Shown piece after piece: positions 15,741 to 24,662 of a stretch of 64,000 bases of DNA. The DNA comes from Treponema sp. Its GTDB lineage: Bacteria; Spirochaetota; Spirochaetia; Treponematales; Treponemataceae. Numbering within the stretch: the stretch's first letter is position 1; each line of letters opens with the position of its first letter. The position numbers were made by a program, and so were the translations under genes. The notes below the pieces were generated by a model. The model was not told where the DNA came from. It did not search any database and saw nothing but the letters and a program-made list of their open reading frames with translations. The stretch is taken from the NCBI GenBank assembly GCA_017935745.1, contig JAGBGX010000009.1, positions 310,001 to 374,000 of the forward strand. The letters run 5' to 3'.

Positions 15741-16740
15741 AGGATGCAGTGCCTGTACCCAAGTGGCTTGACATATATCCGCTCCTGTCAGGCTGTACCC
15801 CGAGAACAGCTCCTAAAAGCGGATATGAATTTTCCACAGGTCCGAATCCTTTTGTGGGATAATCATTGATATATGACAAGTCAAAGCATCCTGAAACTGT
15901 ACCCATGCTTTTTCTCATAACTGACTCCATTGCATTATGAGGATCATCATCTGTAACCAAAAAAACTGCATCCTTTTTTGAAGAGATACAGATAGAAAGC
16001 AGTGACCAGAATTCAGTCTCAAGCGTCAGTTTTTCTTGCTGCACATCTGTCTCCATGCCAGACAGCTTTCTTTTGACAGCAATGCATGTCTTGAGAATCC
16101 GGGAGTCAGTCCAGCGTTTGCCTAGGCCGGCAGAATCAGTGTAAAAATCAGCCGCATAGACTGAAAATCCGCTTCTGGCAAGCTTTTGAAAAAATCCTGT
16201 ATACAGCTCGGCAGATGCAGTGCTTGGCGGAACAAAAAGCACTGTTGCATGTGATGTGTTTTCTTGCGGCTCAAAATGCAGCACTTTGACATCAGTCAGA
16301 ACAAACGGCCTGCTGATGCGCGAAAATCCTGTCTGTAAAGTGCCTGAATAAAGCAGGGTTTCCTGGCTTACCGGCGGCTTTGTCCTGCTGAAGTCCATGG
16401 GACGGAAATAGATGACTCCCGCAATGCATACGGCGGAGAGAATGGCATTTATGGAGCAAATCAGCTTCAGCTTTATTTCATACTGGTCTATAATTACTTC
16501 TGAAAGCATGCGCAGCACGGCTCTGACATTCCAGACTGATGAAAAGAAAGCCAGAATCAGAATCACGCAGTTTTCGATTGTGAGCGCAAAAACAAGCACA
16601 TTTATGACGGCAACGAAAAACCCTGTGAAAGGAAGAATTGAAAGAGAGTCTTTTTTTGTGTGCCTTGCGATAAGAAAGCGTGCGTTGCCGATAAAAAGCA
16701 TGAAAAGAACAAGAAGATTTGACAAGGTCTGGTGTGTCAT
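15709..16740 (-). CDS. Membrane protein with a degenerate alpha/beta-hydrolase-like domain
   Basis: The 343-residue protein has about four hydrophobic segments in residues 1-110. The C-terminal domain has alpha/beta-hydrolase-like order: VLFVPPSTASAELY where an oxyanion HGxG loop would be, then LARSGFSVYAADFYTDSAGLGKRW. The usual GxSxG nucleophile elbow is absent, and VFLVTDDDPHN stands near where it should be. It is probably a pseudo-hydrolase, and its function is unknown. GGGAG precedes the ATG. Three copies of CTGTACCC lie in its 3' part (15753-15904). It lies 15 nt after the glycosyltransferase gene in the same direction. Confidence 0.65.
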   Translation of the reverse strand: MTHQTLSNLLVLFMLFIGNARFLIARHTKKDSLSILPFTGFFVAVINVLVFALTIENCVILILAFFSSVWNVRAVLRMLSEVIIDQYEIKLKLICSINAILSAVCIAGVIYFRPMDFSRTKPPVSQETLLYSGTLQTGFSRISRPFVLTDVKVLHFEPQENTSHATVLFVPPSTASAELYTGFFQKLARSGFSVYAADFYTDSAGLGKRWTDSRILKTCIAVKRKLSGMETDVQQEKLTLETEFWSLLSICISSKKDAVFLVTDDDPHNAMESVMRKSMGTVSGCFDLSYINDYPTKGFGPVENSYPLLGAVLGVQPDRSGYMSSHLGTGTASFINSQLAGSR

Positions 16741-16755
16741 GTTGCTCCCTTATTT

Positions 16756-17880
16756 TCAGTGATGCTGCGCGCTGAATTTCCGCTGAATTTCTTCAACTGT
16801 ATCCTTGAACTGGGACAGGGCTGTTTCTATGCTGAAGGACTGGGCGTGGCGCACAATGCTGTTTTTTTCAAAGGCTCCCTGCTGCTCAAGAGATTCAAGA
16901 CGGAGAATTGCCTCGGCTACGCTGTCAGTTTCCTGCCGTTCAAAAAGGACGCCTGTTTTTCCGTCGATGACAGTTTCCAGGCTTCCGCCTTTTTTAAATG
17001 CAACTACCGGCCGTCCGCAGGCCTGCGCCTCCAAAGGTGTGAGTCCCAGGTCTTCTTCCGCACAGAAAATGAGCGCACGGCACCTTTGCAGGTAAGAGCG
17101 CACCGTTTCGTCTGAAGCTCTGCCGGTAAAGGAAATGTTTTTGTCTGTTCCGGCAAGCTTTTTCAGATGATCCATTTCCGAGCCGCTTCCGATTACAACA
17201 AGCTTCCGTCCGAGCTTTTTGCAGGCACTGATTGCAAGGTCAACTCTTTTGTATGCAACAAGCCGTGAGAACGCAACGTAAAAATCTTCCGGCTGAACGG
17301 TATCGTCAGGAAAAAAACGCTCGGTGTTTACCGGGCAGTAGATGACACGGGCATCGATGTTCCAGAATTTTTTTATCCGGTGGGCAATGTAGTGCGAGTT
17401 GGCAACTACGGCGTCAATCCGCTGGCTTGAGATGTAATCCCACTGCCGCAGGGCGGGAATCCATCTGTCCATAAAAAAGCGGGTCAGAAAGCCGCTCCGT
17501 TTGCGGTAGTCAAAGAACAGATCCCAGGCATAGCGCATCGGAGAATGAATGTATGCGATGTGCGGAACTGAAGGCGGTGTGATAACTCCCTTTGCGCAGC
17601 AGGAAGAGGAGCAGAGCACAAGATCGTACCCTGAAAAGTCAAACGACTCAAATGCCTTGGGCATGAATTTCAGAAGCTTTGTATAGATTTTTGTTGCGAA
17701 GGGAATTTTTTGAATGGAAGATGTGTACACTGTACAGCCTGAAAACCGGCTTCCCATTTTTTTCTTGTCATAGACGAGCGTAAAAATATCAGCATCAGGA
17801 TACAGGCGCAGCATATATTCAACCCATGTTTCAGCTCCGCCGTAATTCACAAGCCAGTCATGTACAATTGCAACTTTCAT
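16756..17880 (-). CDS. Glycosyltransferase, family 4 type (GT-B fold)
   Basis: The 374-residue protein has the GT-B two-domain layout. The N-terminal domain opens with MKVAIVHDWLVNYGGAETWV, where the Gly-Gly-Ala-Glu loop is typical of GT4 enzymes. The C-terminal donor domain has FSRLVAYKRVDLAI, LVVIGSG, FTGRASDETV and the EDLGLTPLEAQACGRPVVA nucleotide-sugar motif. Such enzymes act in polysaccharide, glycolipid or glycoprotein synthesis; donor and acceptor cannot be read here. AGGAA precedes the ATG. Confidence 0.9.
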   Translation of the reverse strand: MKVAIVHDWLVNYGGAETWVEYMLRLYPDADIFTLVYDKKKMGSRFSGCTVYTSSIQKIPFATKIYTKLLKFMPKAFESFDFSGYDLVLCSSSCCAKGVITPPSVPHIAYIHSPMRYAWDLFFDYRKRSGFLTRFFMDRWIPALRQWDYISSQRIDAVVANSHYIAHRIKKFWNIDARVIYCPVNTERFFPDDTVQPEDFYVAFSRLVAYKRVDLAISACKKLGRKLVVIGSGSEMDHLKKLAGTDKNISFTGRASDETVRSYLQRCRALIFCAEEDLGLTPLEAQACGRPVVAFKKGGSLETVIDGKTGVLFERQETDSVAEAILRLESLEQQGAFEKNSIVRHAQSFSIETALSQFKDTVEEIQRKFSAQHH

Positions 17881-17954
17881 TTTTATTTCCTGAATGCAGT
17901 TTTACAGAGTGTACTGCAAATAGCGATTGTTTTCAATGTTCTGTTTTGCGCCGG

Positions 17955-19694
17955 CTAGAAACTGTTCTGTATATAGCTGAGCGCGCTGTCGGCCGCTATT
18001 TTTCCGAAAATGCAGATGTCTGCCACGGCATTTCCGCCAAGACGGTTTCCGCCGTGAATGCCGCCGGTGACTTCTCCTGCTGCAAACAGCCCAGGAACGG
18101 GAGTGCCTTCGGACGTGAGAACCTGCGCCTCTGTGCTGATTGCAATGCCTCCCATAGTATGATGGATTGCCGGCCCGATTTCAACAGCATAAAACGGAGG
18201 CGTTGTCAGCGGACGCGGCATTTCGCTTGCTTTTCTTCCGAGCGGATCATTTCCTGATTTCTGCGCTTCGGCATAATCAGCCATTGTCTTTTCAAATGCG
18301 GCTTCTGGAATTCCAAGCTTTTGTGCGAGTTCTGCCAGAGATTCCGCCTGTGTCAGAAGCCCGCTTTTCACATATCCTTCGATTGCCTTTAAAGAGGCGC
18401 GCACATCCTGGTCAAACACAAGGAATGCAGTTTTTCCGTCCTGCTCAAGGATTGCCTTTGACATGACATCGCGTGTTGCCATTTCAGGGCAGAAGCGCTT
18501 TCCGTCCCGGTTTACGATTATTGCGCCGTTTCCGCGCACGGCTTCTGTAATCATAGTGCCGTTTCCCGGAATGACAGTCGGATGTGTTTGAATTTCGTCC
18601 ATTTGAACGAGCTCGCCGCCGAATTTCTGTATCCAGGCAAACGCGTCTCCTGTTGCTCCCTTGTGGTTTGTCGTGCCGAATCCTGAAAGGCTGCTTTTAT
18701 AGGAAACAACCATTTCTGGATTTGCTCCGAATCCTCCGGTCGCTATAATTACAGCCTTTGCGCTCACTGTGTAGCTGCTTCCGTGTGATGAGACTGTCAC
18801 GCCGCATGCTTTTCCGTTTTTTTCGATTACATCAGTCACCTTGCTGCCATATCTGATTTCCGCTCCGGCTTTTTTTGCCGCTTCCTCAAGGACAGAAACA
18901 AGGTGCGTTCCTACTGCTGCTCCGCCTTGCGGCCGGTGAGTCCGCCTGTTTGTTGAGCCTGCCATTTTCCCGACATCGCTCAAGTCAGCTCCGAGCGAAA
19001 TAAGCCAGTCGACTGTTTCTGCTGATTTTTCTGTCATGGTATGCACAAGCTCAGGATTGTTTTTGTTGTGGCCGCCTTTCATTGTGTCCTGAAAAAACTG
19101 CTCGTTGGAATCTTCAATGCCGAGCTTCTTTTGGACTGATGTCTCGCTTGCGTTCAGTCCGCCGGTCGCGGAGTTAGTGTTTCCTCCTGCGATTCCCATT
19201 TTTTCAAGGATAATAGTTTTTGCTCCTTTTGAAGCTGCTTCTGTTGCTGCTACAAGGCCCGCGCCGCCTGCCCCGATAATTACGATATCGCAGGAAGTGT
19301 CTCCGTATGCTGCAATTTTTTCTGTTTTTCCGCGGGCAGCATTCACTGCTTTTTGCAGGGCTGCAATTGTTGCCTTGGAAGTGATTGTTGCGCCGGAAAC
19401 AATATCAGCTTCGCTAGTTTGTCCTGAAACATTGAATTTCTGTATGATTTCCTGGATTGCAGGCTTTGCAAAGTCCGTTTCCTGCTCTTTTTCAGCCTTC
19501 GCGTAACGTATTTTTCCGTCTTTTACAGTGACAGAAACTTCTATAGGGCCGTCCCGTCCGTCAGCGGTTCCGGAAAATGTTCCGTCCTGCAATGGATTTT
19601 TCCGTGTGCCTGGCACCATAATTCCGATTGCTGCGGCTGATGCGATTGCAAATACTGCGGCGGCAATGCAGTTTCTTGCGGCTCCGTGTTTCAT
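17955..19694 (-). CDS. Exported FMN/FAD-dependent fumarate-reductase-like flavoprotein
   Basis: The 579-residue protein has an N-terminal signal or membrane anchor (AAAVFAIASAAAIGIMV). An FMN-binding domain follows at about 35-120, whose SGATITS motif is the usual site of covalent flavinylation by ApbE. The rest is an FAD_binding_2 reductase domain with IIGAGGAGLVAATEAA, EKMGIAGGNTNSATGG and, at the end, HHTMGGIAIS and GGIHGGNRLGGNA. Relatives reduce fumarate, urocanate or other enoates outside the cytoplasm as anaerobic electron sinks; which acceptor applies here is unknown. AGGAG precedes the ATG. No ApbE gene is in the window. Confidence 0.88.
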   Translation of the reverse strand: MKHGAARNCIAAAVFAIASAAAIGIMVPGTRKNPLQDGTFSGTADGRDGPIEVSVTVKDGKIRYAKAEKEQETDFAKPAIQEIIQKFNVSGQTSEADIVSGATITSKATIAALQKAVNAARGKTEKIAAYGDTSCDIVIIGAGGAGLVAATEAASKGAKTIILEKMGIAGGNTNSATGGLNASETSVQKKLGIEDSNEQFFQDTMKGGHNKNNPELVHTMTEKSAETVDWLISLGADLSDVGKMAGSTNRRTHRPQGGAAVGTHLVSVLEEAAKKAGAEIRYGSKVTDVIEKNGKACGVTVSSHGSSYTVSAKAVIIATGGFGANPEMVVSYKSSLSGFGTTNHKGATGDAFAWIQKFGGELVQMDEIQTHPTVIPGNGTMITEAVRGNGAIIVNRDGKRFCPEMATRDVMSKAILEQDGKTAFLVFDQDVRASLKAIEGYVKSGLLTQAESLAELAQKLGIPEAAFEKTMADYAEAQKSGNDPLGRKASEMPRPLTTPPFYAVEIGPAIHHTMGGIAISTEAQVLTSEGTPVPGLFAAGEVTGGIHGGNRLGGNAVADICIFGKIAADSALSYIQNSF

Positions 19695-19789
19695 ATATAA
19701 TCTCCTGGCGTATGCGCTGCTGTTTTTTTGCGGAATAAACGCCGGCCTATGCTGTTTTCAGTCTTTGTAAGAAAAGAAAAAGCAGAAGC

Positions 19790-20590
19790 CTAGAATTCTT
19801 CATCGAGCAGCTGATGATAGTCTGGATTGTGCCTGCACCAGTTTTCAGCATACGAGCCTTTCTTGCACAGAATGTCAACCTTTGAGTCGAATGCGCTGTT
19901 TTCTATGAATTCCATGGACTCAGGAAGCACGACCTTTACGTGTTCTCCGCAGTTTGCAAACGCTTCCTCGCTTATGCTTATAACGCCTTCTGGAATTCTG
20001 ACGGACTGCATGTGTGTGCCGTAGAAAGCCCTGAATGCAATTCCTTTTACTTCGGCGGGGACGGTGATGTCTTTCTTTTCTCCGCTGTAAAACAGAAGCA
20101 TGCTGTTTGCCGTGTTTATCATCATTCCGTTTTCATACTTGTAATTCTTATTTATTGAAAGATACTTCGGGCTGTTTGGGAATGATGTTGCCGCGCATGA
20201 AATGAGATTGTCGGGCAATTCAAGCTGCTTGATTCCCGTGCAGTTTGCGAAAGCCCGGTCTTTTATTGCGGAAATGCTGTCGGACAGGGAAACTGACTGA
20301 AGACTGGCGCAGTCTTCAAAAACACCTTCTTCAATTGTCTTGATGTTCGGCGGAATTGAAAGAGATTCCAAGTTGATGCAGTTTGCAAAGGCATATTTTC
20401 CGATTGCCATGATGCTGTCAGGCAGCTCGATTGTCTTTAAGTTCACGCAGTCTGCAAAGGCCCTTTCTCCGATGACAAGAACGCTGTCTGGAATTTTTAT
20501 AGAAGAAATAAGGCGGTGATTGCGAAATGTTGTCTCTGTGATTTCAGTTGTACCTTCCGAAACTTCAACATCGGATAAAAGCAAGTCCAT
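19790..20590 (-). CDS. BspA-type leucine-rich repeat protein
   Basis: The 266-residue protein is built of about ten LRR_5 (BspA/Treponema type) repeats of roughly 23 residues, each like IPDSVLVIGERAFADCVNLKTI. The last repeat precedes a divergent C-terminal cap (ending HNPDYHQLLDEEF). There is no signal peptide at the chosen ATG, which has GGAGG upstream, so the protein is probably cytoplasmic, unlike many secreted BspA relatives. In treponemes these repeats serve in surface adhesion or in unknown intracellular roles; nothing here settles which. Confidence 0.88.
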   Translation of the reverse strand: MDLLLSDVEVSEGTTEITETTFRNHRLISSIKIPDSVLVIGERAFADCVNLKTIELPDSIMAIGKYAFANCINLESLSIPPNIKTIEEGVFEDCASLQSVSLSDSISAIKDRAFANCTGIKQLELPDNLISCAATSFPNSPKYLSINKNYKYENGMMINTANSMLLFYSGEKKDITVPAEVKGIAFRAFYGTHMQSVRIPEGVISISEEAFANCGEHVKVVLPESMEFIENSAFDSKVDILCKKGSYAENWCRHNPDYHQLLDEEF

Positions 20591-20690
20591 TGTTCCTCCA
20601 TCTGTAGCGAAAAGAAATATGTAGCCTTTTACTATGATATCATTGATTGTGATAACTGTCTAATGGTTTTCGCCGCGTTGTCTGGTAAAA

Positions 20691-20719
20691 TTGCTATTTT
20701 TGCTGATTCCCGGTATAGT
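20691..20719 (+). promoter_or_regulatory. Promoter of the first RluA-family gene, predicted leaderless start
   Basis: TTGCTA (20691-20696), a 17-nt spacer and TATAGT (20714-20719), with ATG 20728 eight bases later. An earlier in-frame ATG at 20722 lies upstream of the expected transcription start. Confidence 0.65.
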
Positions 20720-20727
20720 TTATGGAT

Positions 20728-21639
20728 ATGAATGAGACAGTCCATTATGTAAAGGCCAGCACCCGGTACAAAAGGGAGCACAAAATCGATTATGGAAAGG
20801 AACGGATAGAAATTCTGTATGAAGACAGGGACATTGCCGTTATAAACAAGCCGAGCGGACTTCTTTCTGTTCCGTATCCGGGAAGCAAGGCGCGGACTGC
20901 GGTTGAAGTGCTTGAAAAAATCATGCGGAAAAAGGGAACGTATTCTGACGTGCACCGGCCGTTTGTTGTGCACCGGCTTGACAGGGACACAAGCGGCATT
21001 ATGATGTTTGCCCTGAACGAACGGGTACAGCGGAAAATCATGGCTTCCTGGCACACAATGGTGACAGACCGTCTGTACCGCGCTGTTGCAGAGAATCCGA
21101 AGTACAAGGGCGATGAGCTGCCAGACTTTGGGCTTATAGACAGCCCGATTGCCCAGAATGCATATCATGTGGGATATGTTCCAAAGGGGACAGACAAGGC
21201 TGCATCCGTTGCTGCACGTACGCATTTCAAGGTTGTGTTCCGGGGCCAGACACATACGCTTTTTGAGCTTTCCTTGGATACAGGCAAAAAGAACCAGATA
21301 CGGGCGCATCTGTCTGCAAACAAGTATCCGCTGGCGGGAGACGAAAATTACAGGGCCAGATCTGACCCCTTCCATCGGCTGGCGCTTCATGCGCGGACAC
21401 TGGCTTTTGTTCACCCGGTGACAGGCGAAAAAATGAGCTTTGAAATTCCTGAGCCGGAAGAATGGGTACAGTATGTAAAAAAAGGTGACAGAAATCCTGA
21501 GACTCCTGTCTGGAGAGCAGAGCGTCCTGCCCGCAATGACAGTTTTGGCGAAAACATGCAGGAAACAAGCCGTTCATACAGAAGAAAGCTGAAGAAAATG
21601 GATTTTATTTCCCGCGGAAAAAGCAGGAATTTGCATTGA
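20728..21639 (+). CDS. RluA-family pseudouridine synthase
   Basis: The 303-residue enzyme isomerises uridine to pseudouridine in rRNA or tRNA. The catalytic Asp lies in HRLDRDTSGIMMFALN, preceded by VINKPSGLLSVPYPGS and followed by KKNQIRAHLSANKYPLAGDENY. There is no N-terminal S4 domain; the first 35 residues are charged and the C-terminal 50 are basic (RRKLKKMD...RGKSRNLH), perhaps for RNA contact. The target uridine is not readable. The start was set at 20728 from promoter position. Confidence 0.9.
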   Translation: MNETVHYVKASTRYKREHKIDYGKERIEILYEDRDIAVINKPSGLLSVPYPGSKARTAVEVLEKIMRKKGTYSDVHRPFVVHRLDRDTSGIMMFALNERVQRKIMASWHTMVTDRLYRAVAENPKYKGDELPDFGLIDSPIAQNAYHVGYVPKGTDKAASVAARTHFKVVFRGQTHTLFELSLDTGKKNQIRAHLSANKYPLAGDENYRARSDPFHRLALHARTLAFVHPVTGEKMSFEIPEPEEWVQYVKKGDRNPETPVWRAERPARNDSFGENMQETSRSYRRKLKKMDFISRGKSRNLH

Positions 21640-21679
21640 CGGCACGGAGCTGGAAATTCTGTCACTGCCTTGGCTGCCC

Positions 21680-21708
21680 TTGACCCTTGCCGTCATTTTC
21701 ATCATTAT
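21680..21708 (+). promoter_or_regulatory. Promoter of metN, predicted leaderless start
   Basis: TTGACC (21680-21685), a 17-nt spacer and CATTAT (21703-21708), then 6 nt to ATG 21715. The -10 box is weak (4 of 6), but the spacing repeats that of the other leaderless candidates. Confidence 0.55.
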
Positions 21709-21714
21709 TTTATT

Positions 21715-22731
21715 ATGCGGATTACACTTCATGACTTACAGAAAACGTACTCAGGAGCCGGCGGAACTGTTGCGGCAGTCAGCGGCATTTCGCTTGAGAT
21801 TCCTGAGAATACTGTTTTTGGAATAATAGGAAAAAGCGGCGCGGGAAAATCATCTCTTGTGCGTCTTATCAGTTTGCTGGAGGCTCCTGACAAAGGGGAA
21901 GTTTTTTATAACGGCAAGCGGGTTGACAATATGACGAAGGCAGGCCTTATTGAGCAGCGCAGAAAAACCGGCATGATATTCCAGAATTTCAACCTGTTCA
22001 GTTCCCGGACAGCTGCAAAAAACATTGCATATCCGCTTGAAATCTGCGGAATGCGCAAGGATGCCATCCGAGAGCGTGTGAAGGAGATGCTCGCTCTTGT
22101 GGGGCTTGAAGACAGGGCTGATTCTCCCGTAAGCGCGCTTTCCGGCGGTCAGAAGCAGCGCATTGCAATTGCCAGGGCGCTTTCCACACGGCCCGGCATT
22201 CTTTTTTGCGATGAGGCGACAAGCGCGCTTGATCCGCAGACAACAGGTTCCATTCTGAGCTTGATCCGCAGCATCCAGAAGCAGATGAATCTGACAGTTG
22301 TAATGATTACCCATCAGATGGAAGTTGTGCGCGATGCCTGCGAGCAGGTTGCCGTTATTGACAGCGGAAAAGTTGTGGAGCAGGGAACCGTAAAGGATAT
22401 TTTCAGCCGTCCTGAATCAGCTGTGACAAAAGAATTGCTGCGCCGCATTTCCGGCGGAGACTTCGGGGAAGGAGAGAATCTTGTGCGGTGGTCGCAGGAC
22501 GGCGGAAAGTATGTTCTGCGTTTTGTCGGTGAAAAGACGGGAGAGCCTGTTTTGAGCCGCCTTGCAAAGCGTTTTGATATCGACTTCAATATACGGGCCG
22601 GAGGAATTCAGCATCTTGCAGATGATACTGTGGGAGCCATGCTTGTGGATTTTACCGGGGAACAGTCTGAAATAAAAAAGGCGGTTGATTTTCTGACCGG
22701 GCAGGGAGTCATTGTGGAGGAAACGGAATGA
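21715..22731 (+). CDS. metN: Methionine ABC importer ATP-binding protein MetN
   Basis: The 338-residue ATPase has Walker A GKSGAGKSS, signature LSGGQKQRIAIARAL and Walker B ILFCDEATSALDP. A C-terminal NIL domain (about 265-338) is the methionine-sensing regulatory domain typical of MetN. It powers MetI for D/L-methionine uptake at the inner membrane. ATG 21715 (MRITLHDLQKTY) was chosen; the longer open frame begins before the promoter. metI overlaps its end by 4 bp. No metQ binding-protein gene is next to it. Confidence 0.93.
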   Translation: MRITLHDLQKTYSGAGGTVAAVSGISLEIPENTVFGIIGKSGAGKSSLVRLISLLEAPDKGEVFYNGKRVDNMTKAGLIEQRRKTGMIFQNFNLFSSRTAAKNIAYPLEICGMRKDAIRERVKEMLALVGLEDRADSPVSALSGGQKQRIAIARALSTRPGILFCDEATSALDPQTTGSILSLIRSIQKQMNLTVVMITHQMEVVRDACEQVAVIDSGKVVEQGTVKDIFSRPESAVTKELLRRISGGDFGEGENLVRWSQDGGKYVLRFVGEKTGEPVLSRLAKRFDIDFNIRAGGIQHLADDTVGAMLVDFTGEQSEIKKAVDFLTGQGVIVEETE

Positions 22732-23381
22732 GCCAGATTTTTATTCTTGTAGGGCAGTCTTCATTGCAGACGCTGATTATGGTTTTCTTTTCAGCGGTGT
22801 TTTCTCTTGTGCTTGGATTTCCTGTCGGTGTTTTGCTATATGTTACAAATCCTTCCGGGATAACTCCCCGCCCGGTGCTGAATCAGATTTTAAGCAGAGC
22901 AGTAAATGTGCTCAGATCGTTTCCGTTCCTCATTCTGATGATTGTGCTGTTTCCGCTTTCACGGCTGATTCTGGGAACAAGCATCGGGACTTCGGCTGCA
23001 ATTATTCCGCTGAGCATTGCGGCTGCTCCATTTGTTGCCCGTGTCATTGAGACGGCGCTGAATGAAGTTGATCCGGGAATGATTCAGGCGGCAAAGGCAA
23101 TGGGTTCAACCAACTGGCAGATTGTCTATAAGGTTGTTATTCCTGAAGCGCTGCCGTCTGTTATTTCCGGGATAACGCTGACAATCATAAACTTGATTGG
23201 ATATTCGGCAATGGCAGGAACAATTGGCGGCGGCGGTCTGGGCGACCTTGCAGTCCGTTACGGTTACCAGCGGTTCCGCACCGATGTTATGATTGCCGCT
23301 GTTGCAGTCATTCTTGTTCTGGTTGAAGTGATTCAGCTTGCAGGAACGGTTCTTGTCAGCAGAATGATGAAAAAACGCTGA
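22728..23381 (+). CDS. metI: Methionine ABC importer permease MetI
   Basis: The 217-residue permease has five hydrophobic segments and the EAA loop that docks on the ATPase (AAKAMGSTNWQIVYKVVIPEALPSVISG). GYSAMAGTIGGGGLGDLAVRYGY is the hallmark of MetI permeases. It overlaps metN by ATGA, so the two are coupled. It converges on the DUF763 gene with only 5 bp between stops. Confidence 0.94.
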   Translation: MSQIFILVGQSSLQTLIMVFFSAVFSLVLGFPVGVLLYVTNPSGITPRPVLNQILSRAVNVLRSFPFLILMIVLFPLSRLILGTSIGTSAAIIPLSIAAAPFVARVIETALNEVDPGMIQAAKAMGSTNWQIVYKVVIPEALPSVISGITLTIINLIGYSAMAGTIGGGGLGDLAVRYGYQRFRTDVMIAAVAVILVLVEVIQLAGTVLVSRMMKKR

Positions 23382-23386
23382 GCAAA

Positions 23387-24661
23387 TCAGCTGAAGACAG
23401 TGCGTCCGCCCCACTCTGGAGAATGTGCCTTTTCCCATGCGACTGATGCAGAAAAATCGGCGGAAGGCGCGCAGTTTTTTTCTATCTGGAACGCGGCTGC
23501 ATGAAGGCGGTTTATGCAGCTTGATTTTTCCGTATAGCCGAGCCGTGAGCATTCGATTGCATCCCTGAGAATCCGTATGCTTTCGTCATACACTTTCAGC
23601 GGCACAGGAAACGGATGTCCGTCTTTTCCTCCGTGGGCAAAGCTGAACCGTGCAGGATCCTTGAACCGCGACGGAGTTCCGTTAATCAGCTCGCTTACAA
23701 GGGTGAGCGACTGTATGGTGCGTGCTCCAAGCCCGGGCGTGAGCAGGAGCGACTCAAAGTCTTTCGGATCGCTTTCATAGGCTGCTGCAAGAACTCCGCC
23801 GAGCCGATGCAAGTCTATGTCTTTGGCGCGGACTTCATGGTGGGCAGGCAGCGCGCAGCTTCGGTGCAGGGCTTCATCTGGCAGAAAGCAGGCTGTTTCT
23901 TCCTGCTCCATGCTGCTGAAAAGTTCCGGCTGCCTTTGTTCCGCAGAATTTTCAATTCTGGCGGCAGCGTCAATTTCCTTTAGAATCCGGCCGGGCTCTT
24001 CTTTTGAAAGTGCAAGGATTGAAAGCCGTGTCTTGCCGGCCTGCGCATCTGTAAGATTGAGTATAAGCCCGGAATTTTCACCCGTAATTCCAGTGTGCGG
24101 CTCTTCTGAAAAGGACTGGATGTTCTGCGAGCACCAGTGATACCGCCGGGCAGTTTTTTTCTGCGGATTCATTCCCTGCTGGACGACTGCCCAGTCTCCT
24201 TCGTCCGAAAGAATAAAGTTATGCTGATACAGCTGAAATCCGTCCTGGACTGCTGTGCTGTCAATTTTTGCACAGAGCCTGCTTGCGCGCACAAGGCTGT
24301 TTCCGTTCAGCCCGGTTTTTTCGCTGAGGTACAGAAGTTCTTCCGGGGTTTTACGCGAGTGCTTTCCGCGTCCGCCGCAGATGCACAGTCCGAATTCCCG
24401 TGCGCGCGCATTTATTCCCCGCTTGAGCGCGTACATGACGCTTGTCGTGATTCCTGATGAATGCCAGTCCATTCCGAGCGCTGCGCCAAAGGACTGGAAC
24501 CAGAGCGGATCGCTGAGCCGCCGCAGGACTTCTTTTTTTCCGTGCTGAATGAGAAGCGCTTCTATAATGCATGTGCCGAGGTCGCGCATTCTGTCGGCAA
24601 GCCAGCGGGGCACTGTTCCTGTGTGAAGCGGAAGATCCGCATGTCCGCCTTTTCGGATCAT
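23387..24661 (-). CDS. DUF763 domain protein
   Basis: The 424-residue protein matches the DUF763 family from its first residues (RKGGHADLPLHTGTVPRWLADRM), through HSSGITTSVMYALKRGIN and the Gly-rich CICGGRGKHSRKTPEEL, to SLTLVSELINGTPSRFKDPARFSFAHGGKDGHP. This family is best known from archaea and thermophilic bacteria, with no established function; helical parts suggest nucleic-acid contact. It is third in a tight minus-strand operon, one base after the stop of rsmE (TGA-A-ATG). Confidence 0.85.
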   Translation of the reverse strand: MIRKGGHADLPLHTGTVPRWLADRMRDLGTCIIEALLIQHGKKEVLRRLSDPLWFQSFGAALGMDWHSSGITTSVMYALKRGINARAREFGLCICGGRGKHSRKTPEELLYLSEKTGLNGNSLVRASRLCAKIDSTAVQDGFQLYQHNFILSDEGDWAVVQQGMNPQKKTARRYHWCSQNIQSFSEEPHTGITGENSGLILNLTDAQAGKTRLSILALSKEEPGRILKEIDAAARIENSAEQRQPELFSSMEQEETACFLPDEALHRSCALPAHHEVRAKDIDLHRLGGVLAAAYESDPKDFESLLLTPGLGARTIQSLTLVSELINGTPSRFKDPARFSFAHGGKDGHPFPVPLKVYDESIRILRDAIECSRLGYTEKSSCINRLHAAAFQIEKNCAPSADFSASVAWEKAHSPEWGGRTVFS

Positions 24662-24662
24662 T

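Noticed and set aside
21640..21714. SAM or other methionine riboswitch before metN
   Set aside because: Only 75 nt separate the preceding stop from the start codon, and the promoter leaves no leader.
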